64,000 nucleotides of DNA from Bradyrhizobium japonicum USDA 6 (GCF_000284375.1 NC_017249.1:6751001-6815000); one strand, 5' to 3'. Counted from the first letter of the stretch, positions 17,278 through 29,390 are shown. A program made the numbers and translations. Notes: a model not told the origin generated them from the sequence alone.

Positions 17278-18246
17278 ATGAAGGCTTATGTCTACGGCCC
17301 TGACGGCGCTCAGATTTCCGACGTCGCTCAACCAAAGCCTAAGGGCACGCAGGTGCTGGTCCGCGTCCGCGCCTGCGGGCTGAACCGCGCCGACACCGGC
17401 ATGCGCAAGGGCCACGCCCACGGCACCGCCGGCGGTGCCGGCACCGTGCTCGGCATGGAATGGGCCGGCGAGGTCGCCGAGCTCGGACCGGATGCCAAGG
17501 GCGTGAAGGTCGGCGACCGCATCATGGGCTCGGGCGGCGCGGCGTTCGCCGAATACACCCTGGCCGATCACGGCCGGCTGTTCCGCGCGCCCTCGAACAT
17601 GAACTTCGAGGAAGCCGCCACCCTGCCCGTCGCGCTCGCGACCATGCACAATGCGGTCGTCACCGTCGGCGGCATTCAGCGCGGCCAAGCCGTGCTGATC
17701 CAGGGGGCGAGCTCCGGCGTCGGCCTGATGGCGATGCAGATTGCGAGGCTCAAGGGCGCCAAGCTGGTGATCGGCTCGTCGACCGATGCCTATCGCCGCG
17801 GCCGGCTCAAGGAGTATGGCGCCGACCTCGCCGTCGACTCCTCCGACCCCAAATGGGTGGACGAGGTGCTGAAGGCGACGAACGGCGAAGGCGTCGACCT
17901 CATCGTCGACCAGGTCTCGGGCAAGGTCGCGAGCCAGAACCTCGCCGCCACCAAGGTCAAGGGCCGCATCGTCAATGTCGGCCGGCTCGGCGGCACCCAT
18001 GCCGATTTCAACTTCGACCTGCATGCCGCACGCCGGATCGACTATGTCGGCGTCACCTTCCGCACCCGCACCATCGAGGAGGTCCGCGAGATCTTCGACG
18101 AGGTCCGCAAGGACATCTGGGGCGCGGTCGAGTCGCGCAAGCTCCAGCTGCCGATCGACAAGGTCTATGCCTTCGCCGACATCGACAAGGCGTTCGCGCA
18201 CATGGAGGCGAACAAGCATCTCGGGAAGATCGTCGTCACACTGTAG
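17278..18246 (+). CDS. Quinone oxidoreductase-like MDR (zinc-type alcohol dehydrogenase superfamily) protein
   Basis: A 322-residue medium-chain dehydrogenase/reductase. The GroES-like N-terminal part includes ACGLNRADTGMRKG. The nucleotide-binding part has VLIQGASSGVGLMAMQIARL, the AxxGxG-type motif seen in zinc-free NADPH quinone reductases. The structural zinc cysteines of alcohol dehydrogenases are absent. The likely reaction is NADPH-dependent reduction of a quinone or enone. It is close behind the nitronate monooxygenase gene, suggesting a shared detoxification role (inference). Confidence 0.85.
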   Translation: MKAYVYGPDGAQISDVAQPKPKGTQVLVRVRACGLNRADTGMRKGHAHGTAGGAGTVLGMEWAGEVAELGPDAKGVKVGDRIMGSGGAAFAEYTLADHGRLFRAPSNMNFEEAATLPVALATMHNAVVTVGGIQRGQAVLIQGASSGVGLMAMQIARLKGAKLVIGSSTDAYRRGRLKEYGADLAVDSSDPKWVDEVLKATNGEGVDLIVDQVSGKVASQNLAATKVKGRIVNVGRLGGTHADFNFDLHAARRIDYVGVTFRTRTIEEVREIFDEVRKDIWGAVESRKLQLPIDKVYAFADIDKAFAHMEANKHLGKIVVTL

Positions 18247-18259
18247 CGGCAGCGGGGGT

Positions 18260-18357
18260 CTCGTAGGGTGGGCAAAGCGCAGCGTGCCCACCCTTTCAGC
18301 TGGCGATCGCGAAAAGATGGTGGGCACGGCGCTACGCGCCTCTGCCCACCCTACGAG
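18260..18357. repeat. Long palindromic intergenic repeat (CTCGTAGGGTGGGCAAAG type)
   Basis: CTCGTAGGGTGGGC..GTGCCCACC on the left is mirrored by GGTGGGCAC..GCCCACCCTACGAG on the right, about 98 bases in total. It would fold into a long cruciform just after the MDR gene. It is a mosaic element of the type repeated in Bradyrhizobium genomes. Confidence 0.75.
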
Positions 18358-18487
18358 AGCTGGGCAAGTGGCTTAAGCCCGCATTCAATTCAGAAGCATT
18401 CGCAATAGCTTCGCTCCTGCAACTCACTCGCGACTACAGCTGTGGATCGTCGCTTGATGTTCAGCCCTAGGCTGCTAAATCCCGGCC

Positions 18488-19861
18488 ATGAGCGCACAGC
18501 ACAACAAGACCTCGGTCGCCGCGATCTCGATCTTCGCCAGCGGCGGCATGGCGGCGGCCAAGTTCGCGGTCGGCATCGCGATCGGCTCGCTGGCGCTGAT
18601 TTCCGAGGCCCTGCATTCCGCGATCGACCTGGTCGCGACCATCATCACCTGGGCGGTGGTGCGGGTGTCCGACAAGCCGGCCGACGAAGAGCACCATTAC
18701 GGCCACGGAAAGCTGGAGAGCATCTCCGCGCTCGGGGTCACCGCCCTGCTCTACGTGCTGGCCGGGGGCATCCTGGTCGAATCCTACAGCCGCCTGCGCG
18801 AGGGAACTCCGCCGCCGACCATCTCGGCCGTACCGTTCGTGGTGCTGGTGATCGACATCGTCGTGAACCTGTGGCGTGCCCGCGCCCTGCATCGTGCCGC
18901 GCGGGAGACGCGCAGCCAGGCGCTCGCGGCGGACGCGCTGCATTTCGCCTCCGACGTGCTCGGCTCGTTCGCCGTGATCATCGGCCTGATCCTGGCCGCC
19001 CTCGGATTCTGGTGGGGCGACGCGGCGGCGGCCGCCGCCGTCGCCGTGATGATCGCCCTGCTCGGCCTGCGCATGGCCGGCTCGACCGTGCAGACGCTGG
19101 TCGATCGCGCCCCCGAGGGCGCGCAGGAGAAGGCCACGGCCGCGATCCTTGGCGTGCCCGGCGTGATCGACGTCGAGCGGCTGCGGCTGCGCATGGTGGG
19201 CGCGACCACGTTCATCGACACCATCGCGAAGGTGCCGCGGACCTATCCGATCGACCGCGTCGAGGAAATCAAGCGCAAGGCCCAGGCGGCGGTCGACAAG
19301 GCATTCGGCGATGCCGACCTCACCTTCACCGCCGTCCCCGTCGCGCGCGACAACGAGACCGTGCGCGACCGGATCATGGTCATCGCACACAATTCCGGCC
19401 TCGCCGTCCACCACGTCACGGTGCACGACCTCGGCGCCAAGCTGATCGTCGGCATCGACCTCGAGGTCGATGCCGGGATGCAGCTCGACGCCGCCCATGA
19501 CATCGCCAACACGCTGGAGCGCAGCATCCAGGAGGAGTTCGGCGCGGACGTCGAGGTCGACGTCCATATCGAACCATTGGAACCGGAACTGCCGTTCGGG
19601 GTCGATGCCGTGCCGGACCGGGTGCGGGCCATCGCCTCCGCCCTGACGGAATATGCCGCCGGCGGCGAGATCTACGACATCCACAATGTGCGTGTCCGCA
19701 ACACCGACGCCGGCGAGATCGTCAACTTCCACTGCCGTGCCACGCCCTCGATGAGCGTGATCAAGGTGCACGAGCATGTCGACGCGATCGAGCGCGCGCT
19801 CCGCCGCGCGTTCCCGAGCGTGAAGCGCGTGATCAGCCACGCCGAGCCGCCGCGGGCGTGA
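18488..19861 (+). CDS. Cation diffusion facilitator (CDF) metal transporter
   Basis: A 457-residue membrane protein with about six helices in the first 210 residues. It has the paired metal sites of the family: HSAID (residues 43-47) in helix 2 and HFASD in helix 5. It would export a divalent cation such as zinc, iron, manganese or cobalt by proton exchange. CDF proteins are usually about 300 residues. This one has a long C-terminus that reads as two successive cytoplasmic dimerisation-type domains (about 215-290 and 300-450). The substrate cannot be set from the HxxxD pair alone. The start is the first ATG ahead of the helix-1 segment. Confidence 0.85.
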   Translation: MSAQHNKTSVAAISIFASGGMAAAKFAVGIAIGSLALISEALHSAIDLVATIITWAVVRVSDKPADEEHHYGHGKLESISALGVTALLYVLAGGILVESYSRLREGTPPPTISAVPFVVLVIDIVVNLWRARALHRAARETRSQALAADALHFASDVLGSFAVIIGLILAALGFWWGDAAAAAAVAVMIALLGLRMAGSTVQTLVDRAPEGAQEKATAAILGVPGVIDVERLRLRMVGATTFIDTIAKVPRTYPIDRVEEIKRKAQAAVDKAFGDADLTFTAVPVARDNETVRDRIMVIAHNSGLAVHHVTVHDLGAKLIVGIDLEVDAGMQLDAAHDIANTLERSIQEEFGADVEVDVHIEPLEPELPFGVDAVPDRVRAIASALTEYAAGGEIYDIHNVRVRNTDAGEIVNFHCRATPSMSVIKVHEHVDAIERALRRAFPSVKRVISHAEPPRA

Positions 19862-20089
19862 CGCGACATGTGCGAGGGGTCACACGTTCTCGTTTCGGAC
19901 TCGCCGCGCACGTAAGTTTGCGGACGCGCGACGCGCAAACTGCGCGTTGGATAAGAATAAATTCGCGTTAACGATTCGTTGACTCTCGACAGCCTGCGAA
20001 AACTGGATTCAAATCGGTCATGATTCGGAAGCGATGTGGGGCTGCTTCCGAACTCAAGTTGCAAGCAGGTTTTCCAGGGGGCAGAAGGC

Positions 20090-22420
<2,331 letters not shown>

Positions 22421-22523
22421 AGCATTATCGTTCTGATTGAATCAGAAACCGAAGCTCTGGATTCCTGTTTTGACGCGTTTTCTTCACGCGAACCGGTATC
22501 CACTTCGCTCGAAAACGCTGTAG
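22421..22523. repeat. Intergenic repeat (AGAGCATTATCG..GAAAACGCT type)
   Basis: The stretch between the convergent kinase and LysR genes matches the familiar Rhizobiales intergenic mosaic element: an AGAGC start, a CTGATTGAATCAG hairpin, a TTTTGACGCGTTTTC block, then GAACCGGTATCCACTTCG and a closing GAAAACGCT. No coding signal is seen in it. Confidence 0.6.
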
Positions 22524-22526
22524 ACC

Positions 22527-23420
22527 CTACAATTGAAGCGACGGCGCGACTTCGCGCGCGACGTTGACCAGCGCCGCGATCAGCGGCGTCATCGGATCGC
22601 GCTGCGGGATCACCATGCCGATGCTGTAATTGACATCAGGATCGGTGATCGGGATCGAGCGCACCGTATCGGACAGGCCGAGCGTCTCGGCGAGCTTGGC
22701 CGGCATCACGCTCGCCCAGCGTCCCGTCTTCACATGCGTGAACAGCACGAGCAGCGAGTTCGAGGTCAGGGTCGGCGTCGCCTCCGCGCCGACCGAGCGG
22801 AGCGCGCGGTCGATGATGCGGCGGTTCTGCATGTCGGGCGTCAGCAGGCACAGCGGCACCTGCCCGACCTCCTTCCACGTCACCGTCTCGCGATCGCCGA
22901 ACATTCCATCCGGCGCGGTGAGCAGGCGATAGCTCTCGTTGTAGAGCGGAATGGTGCGCACCTTGCCGATCGGCTCGTTCTCGATATAGGTCAGCCCCGC
23001 ATCGACCTCGAGATTTTCGAGCAGCCCCAGCACCTCGGATGAGGTGGTGGACTGGATGCGGAAGCGCACCTCGGGATGCTTGGCGCGGAACGGCGTCGTC
23101 AGCTGGGCGACCATGCCGAGCACGGTCGGGATCGCCGCGATGCGGATTTCGCCGGAGAGCTGATGCTTCAGCCCGTTGATCTCGTCACGCATGGCGCGGG
23201 CATCGCCCACGATCCGCCGCGCCCAATCCAGCGCCCGCTCGCCCTCGGGGGTAAAGCCCTGGAAGCGGGAGCCGCGCTGCACCAGCATCACGCCGAGGAT
23301 CTCCTCGAGCTGCTTGAGCCCGGTCGACATCGTCGGTTGCGTCACGCCGCAGACTTCTGCCGCGCGTCCGAAATGCCGCTCCTTCGCCAGCGCCAGCAGC
23401 AGTTCAAGCTTGTCGATCAA
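22527..23420 (-). CDS. LysR-family regulator of the fds operon (FdsR-like)
   Basis: A 297-residue LysR-type regulator. The N-terminal helix-turn-helix (about residues 3-60, with HFGRAAEVCGVTQPTMSTGL) is followed by a two-lobed ligand-binding domain. It is transcribed divergently from the formate dehydrogenase operon with a shared 224-base control region. That is the same arrangement as fdsR in Cupriavidus necator, whose product responds to formate. By position it should control fdsGBA-fdhD-fdsD and itself. Candidate half-sites are listed separately. Confidence 0.85.
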   Translation of the reverse strand: MIDKLELLLALAKERHFGRAAEVCGVTQPTMSTGLKQLEEILGVMLVQRGSRFQGFTPEGERALDWARRIVGDARAMRDEINGLKHQLSGEIRIAAIPTVLGMVAQLTTPFRAKHPEVRFRIQSTTSSEVLGLLENLEVDAGLTYIENEPIGKVRTIPLYNESYRLLTAPDGMFGDRETVTWKEVGQVPLCLLTPDMQNRRIIDRALRSVGAEATPTLTSNSLLVLFTHVKTGRWASVMPAKLAETLGLSDTVRSIPITDPDVNYSIGMVIPQRDPMTPLIAALVNVAREVAPSLQL

Positions 23421-23510
23421 CCGGTCGTCCCCTCGGATGCCATCGTGGCATGCAAGCTAGCACGGCAGGTCATTACCAACACGGAAAAACCGGCAAGCGG
23501 AACGCGATTA

Positions 23511-23562
23511 ATTGCATTCCCGTATCGTCCGATTGCATTTCCAGATCGATCGGAATTCGCAA
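23511..23562. promoter_or_regulatory. Candidate LysR-type operator half-sites upstream of fdsG
   Basis: ATTGCATTCC at 23511 and ATTGCATTTCC at 23532 are spaced 21 bases apart, two helical turns. An inverted related half-site, GGAATTCGCAAT, ends at 23562. All three lie in the divergent promoter region between the LysR gene and fdsG. Binding is inference. Confidence 0.4.
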
Positions 23563-23644
23563 TCGCAGCATGAGACAGCTTTATTGATCTTCGAACGATT
23601 CCAAATAGTTTGCGATCAAGGGACGCTCAATCTGAGAACAAAGA

Positions 23645-24121
23645 ATGACAGCGGTTTACGAGCCTTGGGACGAGACGCGCGGCGCCGAGATCATCGCCGA
23701 ACATGCGAAGCAAGAGGGCGCGACGCTGGTCATCCTGCATGCCCTTCAGGAGGCGTTCGGCTATGTGCCGGAGGCGGCGATTCCCATGGTGGCGCAGGCG
23801 CTGAATCTGTCGCGCGCCGAGGTGCATGGTGTGTTCACATTCTACCATGATTTCCGCCACAAGCCGGCCGGGCGTCATGTCCTGAAGCTGTGTCGCGCGG
23901 AAGCGTGTCAGGCTGCGGGGGGCGATGCTCTCGCCGCGCGCGCCGAGGCGAAGCTTGGCGTGCCCCTCGGCAAGACCACCGCCGATGATCGCGTCACGCT
24001 GGAGCCGATCTACTGCCTCGGGCTGTGCGCGACCGCACCGTCCGCCATGCTCGACGGCCGCCTCATTGGCCGGCTCGATGAAAAGCGCCTCGATGCACTC
24101 GTTGCGGAGGCCCAGCGATGA
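23645..24121 (+). CDS. fdsG: NAD-dependent formate dehydrogenase gamma subunit
   Basis: A 158-residue NuoE-like subunit carrying one [2Fe-2S] cluster. The ligand pattern is visible as CRAEACQAAGG in the middle and YCLGLCATAPSAMLDG near the C-terminus. In FdsABG enzymes it relays electrons between FdsA and the flavin site of FdsB, in the cytoplasm. The stop overlaps the start of fdsB by four bases (ATGA), so the two are translationally coupled. The ribosome site is weak. Confidence 0.93.
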   Translation: MTAVYEPWDETRGAEIIAEHAKQEGATLVILHALQEAFGYVPEAAIPMVAQALNLSRAEVHGVFTFYHDFRHKPAGRHVLKLCRAEACQAAGGDALAARAEAKLGVPLGKTTADDRVTLEPIYCLGLCATAPSAMLDGRLIGRLDEKRLDALVAEAQR

Positions 24122-25674
24122 GCATGCGTCTATTCGTCTCACGCGACGCGGGTGCGGTGGCCGTTGGCGCCGACGAGGTTGCGCTGGCGCTGGAACAGGC
24201 TGCGGCCAAGCGCGGGGTGGCGATCGAGATCGTCAGGACCGGCTCGCGCGGCATGTACTGGCTGGAGCCGCTGGTCGAGGTTGCAACGCCGCAGGGCCGG
24301 ATCGCCTTCGGCCCGGTCACCGAGGCCGATGTGCCCTCCCTGCTCGACGCCCTCGCCAGCAACACGCCGCATCTGCTGCGGCTGGGCGCAACCGAGGAGA
24401 TCCCCTGGCTGAAGCGCCAGACCCGTCTCACATTCGCCCGCTGCGGCGTGATCGATCCGCGCTCGCTCGACGACTACCGCGCCCATGGCGGCTACAAGGG
24501 CCTCGAGCGCGCGCTGTCGCTCGGCTCGGATGCAATCCTCGCCGAGGTCACTGCATCCGGCCTGCGTGGCCGCGGCGGTGCGGGCTTCCCGACCGGCATC
24601 AAGTGGAAGACCGTTGCGCAAGCGAAGGCCGACCGCAAGTTCATCGTCTGCAACGCCGACGAAGGCGACAGCGGCACCTTTGCCGACCGCATGATCATGG
24701 AAGGCGACCCCTTCCTGGTGATCGAGGGCATGACGACCGCCGGCATCACCGTGGGCGCGACCAAGGGCTACATCTACATCCGCAGCGAATACCCGCACGC
24801 AGTCGAAGCGATGAACGCGGCCATCAAGGCGGCGAAGCGCGGCGGCTATCTCGGCGACAAGATCGGCGGCTCCACCTACAGCTTCGATCTCGAAGTGCGG
24901 GTCGGCGCCGGCGCTTACGTTTGCGGCGAAGAGACCTCGCTGCTGGAAAGCCTCGAAGGCCGCCGTGGCCTGGTGCGCGCCAAGCCGCCGCTGCCCGCGC
25001 ATCACGGCCTGTTCGGCAAGCCGACCGTCATCAACAACGTGCTGTCATTCGCGGCGATCCCCTTCATCCTCGCCGAGGGCGCCAAGGCCTATGCCGATTT
25101 CGGCATGGGCCGCTCGCGCGGAACGATGCCGATCCAGCTCGCCGGCAACATCCGCCATGGCGGGCTGTTCGAAACGGCGTTCGGCGTGACGCTCGGCGAG
25201 CTCGTCGACGACGTCGGCGGTGGCACGTTCACGGGCCGTCCGGTCCGCGCGGTGCAGGTCGGCGGCCCGCTCGGCGCCTATTTCCCGCGCGCGCTGTTCG
25301 ACACCCCGTTCGACTACGAAGCCTTCGCCGCCCGCGACGGTCTGATCGGTCATGGCGGCATCGTCGTGTTCGACGACAGCGTCGACATGCGCAACCAGGC
25401 GCGCTTCGCCATGGAATTCTGCGCCATCGAATCCTGCGGCAAGTGCACGCCCTGCCGCATCGGCTCGACCCGTGGCGTCGAGACCATCGAAAAGATCATC
25501 CGCGGCGAGCGCGTGAGCGAAAACCTCGCGCTCGTCGAAGACCTCTGCAACACGATGAAATTCGGCTCGCTCTGCGCACTCGGGGGCTTCACGCCCTACC
25601 CCGTGCTCAGCGCATTGAAGCATTTCCGGGAAGATTTCGTCCCGGCCCCGACCACGCTTCAGGCCGCGGAATAG
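24118..25674 (+). CDS. fdsB: NAD-dependent formate dehydrogenase beta subunit
   Basis: A 518-residue NuoF-like diaphorase subunit. An N-terminal thioredoxin-like part is followed by the FMN/NADH domain with GLRGRGGAGFPTGIKW (about residues 148-163), and then by the [4Fe-4S] motif ESCGKCTPCRIGSTRG near residue 440. It passes electrons from the iron-sulfur chain through FMN to NAD+. Its first four bases overlap the fdsG stop, and fdsA begins ten bases after its end. Confidence 0.95.
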   Translation: MSMRLFVSRDAGAVAVGADEVALALEQAAAKRGVAIEIVRTGSRGMYWLEPLVEVATPQGRIAFGPVTEADVPSLLDALASNTPHLLRLGATEEIPWLKRQTRLTFARCGVIDPRSLDDYRAHGGYKGLERALSLGSDAILAEVTASGLRGRGGAGFPTGIKWKTVAQAKADRKFIVCNADEGDSGTFADRMIMEGDPFLVIEGMTTAGITVGATKGYIYIRSEYPHAVEAMNAAIKAAKRGGYLGDKIGGSTYSFDLEVRVGAGAYVCGEETSLLESLEGRRGLVRAKPPLPAHHGLFGKPTVINNVLSFAAIPFILAEGAKAYADFGMGRSRGTMPIQLAGNIRHGGLFETAFGVTLGELVDDVGGGTFTGRPVRAVQVGGPLGAYFPRALFDTPFDYEAFAARDGLIGHGGIVVFDDSVDMRNQARFAMEFCAIESCGKCTPCRIGSTRGVETIEKIIRGERVSENLALVEDLCNTMKFGSLCALGGFTPYPVLSALKHFREDFVPAPTTLQAAE

Positions 25675-25684
25675 GAGAACGACG

Positions 25685-28558
25685 ATGTCTCTGATCGAAG
25701 AAATCGACTACGGCACACCGCGCTCCAAATCGACGACGATGGTGACGCTGACCATCGACGGCAACCAGGTCACGGTGCCGGAAGGCACCTCGATCATGCG
25801 GGCCGCGATGGACGCCGGCCACCAGATCCCAAAACTCTGCGCGACCGACATGGTCGACGCGTTCGGCTCCTGCCGCCTCTGCGTCGTCGAGATCGAGGGC
25901 CGCGCCGGCACGCCGGCCTCTTGCACCACGCCTGTCATGAACGGCCTCGTCGTGCACACGCAGAGCGAGCGGCTGAAGAAGCTGCGCAAAGGCGTGATGG
26001 AGCTCTACATCTCCGACCACCCGCTCGACTGCCTCACCTGCGGCGCCAATGGCGATTGCGAATTGCAGGACATGGCGGGCGCGGTGGGCTTGCGCGACGT
26101 GCGCTACGGCTATGAGGGCGAGAACCACGTCTTCGCGAAATCCCATGGCGAGATCAACGCCGCCTGGATGCCGAAGGACGAGTCCAACCCCTATTTCACC
26201 TACGATCCGTCGAAGTGCATCGTCTGCTCGCGCTGCGTCCGCGCCTGCGAGGAAGTGCAAGGCACCTTCGCACTGACCATCTCGGGCCGCGGCTTCGACA
26301 GCCGCGTTTCGCCCGGCATGAGCGAGAGCTTCCTCGGCTCCGAATGCGTCTCCTGCGGCGCCTGCGTGCAGGCTTGCCCGACCGCGACGCTGACGGAAAA
26401 GTCGGTGATCGAGATCGGCCAGCCCGAGCACTCCGTCGTCACCACCTGCGCCTATTGCGGCGTCGGCTGCGCCTTCAAGGCCGAGATGCGCGGCGAGGAG
26501 GTCGTGCGCATGGTGCCGTACAAGGACGGCAAGGCCAATCGCGGCCATTCCTGCGTCAAGGGCCGCTTCGCCTGGGGCTACACCAACCACAAGGAGCGTA
26601 TCCTCAACCCGATGATCCGCGAGCGGATCGAGGATCCCTGGCGCGAAGTGTCCTGGGATGAAGCGTTCTCGTTTGCCGCTGCCAAGATGCGCGGCATCCA
26701 GAAGAAATACGGCCGTGACGCCATCGGCGGCATCACCTCGTCACGCTGCACCAACGAGGAAACCTATCTGGTGCAGAAGCTGATCCGCGGCGGCTTCGGC
26801 AACAACAATGTCGACACCTGCGCCCGCGTCTGCCACTCCCCGACCGGTTATGGCCTGTCGCAGACCTTCGGCACGTCGGCCGGCACGCAGGACTTCGACT
26901 CGGTCGAGGACACCGACGTCGCAGTCATCATCGGCGCAAATCCCGCCTCCGCTCACCCGGTGTTCGCGTCGCGCCTGAAGAAGCGGCTGCGCCAGGGCGC
27001 CAAGCTGATCGTGATCGATCCGCGCCGGACCGAGATGGTGGAATCGCCGCACGTAAAGGCGTTGCACCTGCCGCTGATGCCCGGCACCAACGTTGCGGTC
27101 GTGACCGCGCTGGCGCATGTCATCGTCACCGAGGGCCTCGCCAACGAAGCCTTCGTGCGCGAGCGCTGCGACTGGGCCGAGTTCGAGGAATGGGCCGCCT
27201 TCGTCGCCCAGCCGAAACACAGCCCGGAAGCCACCGCGATCCTCACCGGCGTCGATCCGCAGGTGTTGCGTGAAGCCGCGCGCATCTATGCCACCGGCGG
27301 CAATGGCGCGATCTATTACGGCCTCGGCGTCACCGAGCACAGCCAGGGCTCGACCACCGTGATCGCGATCGCCAACCTCGCGATGGCGACCGGCAATATC
27401 GGCCGCCCCGGCGTCGGCGTGAACCCGCTGCGCGGCCAGAACAACGTGCAGGGTTCCTGCGACATGGGCTCGTTCCCGCACGAACTGCCGGGCTATCGCC
27501 ACATCTCGGGCGACGCCGTGCGCGACCAGTTCGAGGCGCTGTGGAACGTCAAGCTCAACCCGGAGCCGGGCCTGCGCATTCCCAACATGTTCGACGCCGC
27601 GATCGAAGGCACGTTCATGGGCATCTACGTGCAGGGCGAGGATATCCTCCAGTCCGATCCCAACACCAAGCACGTGGTGGCGGCGCTGTCGTCGATGGAA
27701 TGCGTCATCGTTCACGACCTCTTCCTGAACGAGACCGCAAACTACGCCCACGTCTTCCTGCCCGGCTCGAGCTTCCTCGAGAAGGACGGCACCTTCACCA
27801 ACGCCGAGCGCCGCATCCAGCGCGTCCGCAAGGTGATGACGCCGAAGAACGGCATGGCCGACTGGGAGGTCACCATCGCCCTCGCCAAGGCCATGGGCTT
27901 CGAGATGAACTACAGCCATCCGTCCGAGATCATGGACGAGATCGCGGCACTGACGCCGACGTTTACCGGCGTCTCCTACGCCAAGCTCGACGAACTCGGC
28001 TCGGTGCAGTGGCCCTGCAACGAGAAAGCGCCCGAGGGCACCCCGGTGATGCATATCGGCGGCTTCGTCCGCGGCAAGGGCAAGTTCATCGTCACCGAAT
28101 ATGTGGCGACCGACGAGCGCACCGGCCCCCGCTTCCCGCTGCTGCTCACCACGGGCCGCATCCTCAGCCAGTACAATGTCGGCGCGCAGACGAGGCGCAC
28201 CGAGAACGTCGTCTGGCATGCCGAGGACCGGCTCGAGATTCATCCGCACGACGCCGAGCAGCGCGGTGTGCGCGACGGCGACTGGGTGCGGCTCGCGAGC
28301 CGCGCGGGCGAAACCACGCTGCGCGCGGAGATCACCGACCGCGTCTCACCGGGCGTCGTCTACACCACCTTCCATCACCCGGACACGCAGGCCAACGTCA
28401 TCACCACCGACTATTCGGACTGGGCCACCAACTGCCCCGAATACAAGGTCACGGCGGTGCAGATCTCGCCGTCGAACGGCCCGTCCGACTGGCAGAAGGC
28501 CTATGACGCGCAGGCGCAGCACTCCCGCCGCATCGCGCCGGCCGAGGCCGCGGAGTAA
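25685..28558 (+). CDS. fdsA: Molybdenum formate dehydrogenase alpha subunit
   Basis: A 957-residue catalytic subunit that oxidises formate to CO2 at a bis-MGD molybdenum centre. A plant-type [2Fe-2S] site has Cys 52, 63, 66 and 80. A His-containing [4Fe-4S] site runs from about His 112 to Cys 125. Two ferredoxin-like clusters use CIVCSRCVRAC (178-188) and CVSCGACVQACP (221-232). The cofactor-proximal [4Fe-4S] site starts at CAYCGVGC (255-262). The molybdenum ligand is Cys 383 in ARVCHSPTG, followed by the conserved His, so this is a cysteine and not a selenocysteine enzyme. No Tat signal is present, fitting a soluble cytoplasmic FdsABG complex. Confidence 0.96.
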   Translation: MSLIEEIDYGTPRSKSTTMVTLTIDGNQVTVPEGTSIMRAAMDAGHQIPKLCATDMVDAFGSCRLCVVEIEGRAGTPASCTTPVMNGLVVHTQSERLKKLRKGVMELYISDHPLDCLTCGANGDCELQDMAGAVGLRDVRYGYEGENHVFAKSHGEINAAWMPKDESNPYFTYDPSKCIVCSRCVRACEEVQGTFALTISGRGFDSRVSPGMSESFLGSECVSCGACVQACPTATLTEKSVIEIGQPEHSVVTTCAYCGVGCAFKAEMRGEEVVRMVPYKDGKANRGHSCVKGRFAWGYTNHKERILNPMIRERIEDPWREVSWDEAFSFAAAKMRGIQKKYGRDAIGGITSSRCTNEETYLVQKLIRGGFGNNNVDTCARVCHSPTGYGLSQTFGTSAGTQDFDSVEDTDVAVIIGANPASAHPVFASRLKKRLRQGAKLIVIDPRRTEMVESPHVKALHLPLMPGTNVAVVTALAHVIVTEGLANEAFVRERCDWAEFEEWAAFVAQPKHSPEATAILTGVDPQVLREAARIYATGGNGAIYYGLGVTEHSQGSTTVIAIANLAMATGNIGRPGVGVNPLRGQNNVQGSCDMGSFPHELPGYRHISGDAVRDQFEALWNVKLNPEPGLRIPNMFDAAIEGTFMGIYVQGEDILQSDPNTKHVVAALSSMECVIVHDLFLNETANYAHVFLPGSSFLEKDGTFTNAERRIQRVRKVMTPKNGMADWEVTIALAKAMGFEMNYSHPSEIMDEIAALTPTFTGVSYAKLDELGSVQWPCNEKAPEGTPVMHIGGFVRGKGKFIVTEYVATDERTGPRFPLLLTTGRILSQYNVGAQTRRTENVVWHAEDRLEIHPHDAEQRGVRDGDWVRLASRAGETTLRAEITDRVSPGVVYTTFHHPDTQANVITTDYSDWATNCPEYKVTAVQISPSNGPSDWQKAYDAQAQHSRRIAPAEAAE

Positions 28559-28562
28559 CACC

Positions 28563-29390
28563 ATGCACGTGCCGGTCCAGGCCATCGACCGCGAGATCTG
28601 GCGCGACGGTGTCGCGTCCGAAGGCGCGCGCCTGATCCCGGAGGAGACGCCGCTGGCGCTGACCTATAATGGCGGCACCTATGCCGTCATGATGGGGACG
28701 CCGCAGAACCTCGAGGATTTTGCGGTCGGCTTCAGCCTGGACGAAGGCATCATCAAGTCGGTCGACGACGTCAAGTCGCTCGAGGTGGTCCGCCTCGACG
28801 ACGGCATCGAGCTGCGCATGTGGCTGGCGTCGGAAGATGCCGCGCGCATCAGCGAGCGGCGGCGACACATCGCCGGCCCGACCGGCTGCGGCATTTGCGG
28901 CATCGATTCGATTGCCGAGGCCGTGCGGCCTGCGGCCGTCGTCCCGCAGGGACAGACGTTCACGCCCGAGCAGATCATGACGGCGATGCAGGCCATCGCG
29001 CCGCTGCAATCGATCAATTTGCAAACCCGCGCCGTTCACGCTGCTGCATTCTGGTCGCCTGCCGGCGGCATCATCGCGCTGCGCGAGGACGTCGGCCGCC
29101 ACAACGCGCTCGACAAGCTGGCCGGTTCACTGGCACGCAGCCGCACCGGTGCGAGCGGTGGCATGGTGCTGCTGACCAGCCGCGTCTCGGTCGAGATGGT
29201 GCAGAAGACCGCCGCGATCGGCGCGCCGGTGATGGTCGCCGTCTCCGCCCCGACCGCGCTCGCGGTGCGCACGGCGGAAGCCGCCGGCATCACATTGATC
29301 GCCATTGCCCGCCAGGACGGGTTCGAGGTGTTTTCGCATGGCGGCCGGGTTGTCGCCCGCCATGCCACGGAGGTTGCCGATGTCGCCTGA
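28563..29390 (+). CDS. fdhD: Formate dehydrogenase sulfurtransferase FdhD (FdsC)
   Basis: A 275-residue FdhD-family protein that inserts sulfur into the molybdenum cofactor of formate dehydrogenase. The catalytic loop CGIC is at residues 109-112, and the later ALREDVGRHNALDKL segment is the family signature that binds bis-MGD. It begins four bases after the fdsA stop and overlaps fdsD by 11 bases. In operons of this type the gene is often called fdsC. Confidence 0.94.
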   Translation: MHVPVQAIDREIWRDGVASEGARLIPEETPLALTYNGGTYAVMMGTPQNLEDFAVGFSLDEGIIKSVDDVKSLEVVRLDDGIELRMWLASEDAARISERRRHIAGPTGCGICGIDSIAEAVRPAAVVPQGQTFTPEQIMTAMQAIAPLQSINLQTRAVHAAAFWSPAGGIIALREDVGRHNALDKLAGSLARSRTGASGGMVLLTSRVSVEMVQKTAAIGAPVMVAVSAPTALAVRTAEAAGITLIAIARQDGFEVFSHGGRVVARHATEVADVA

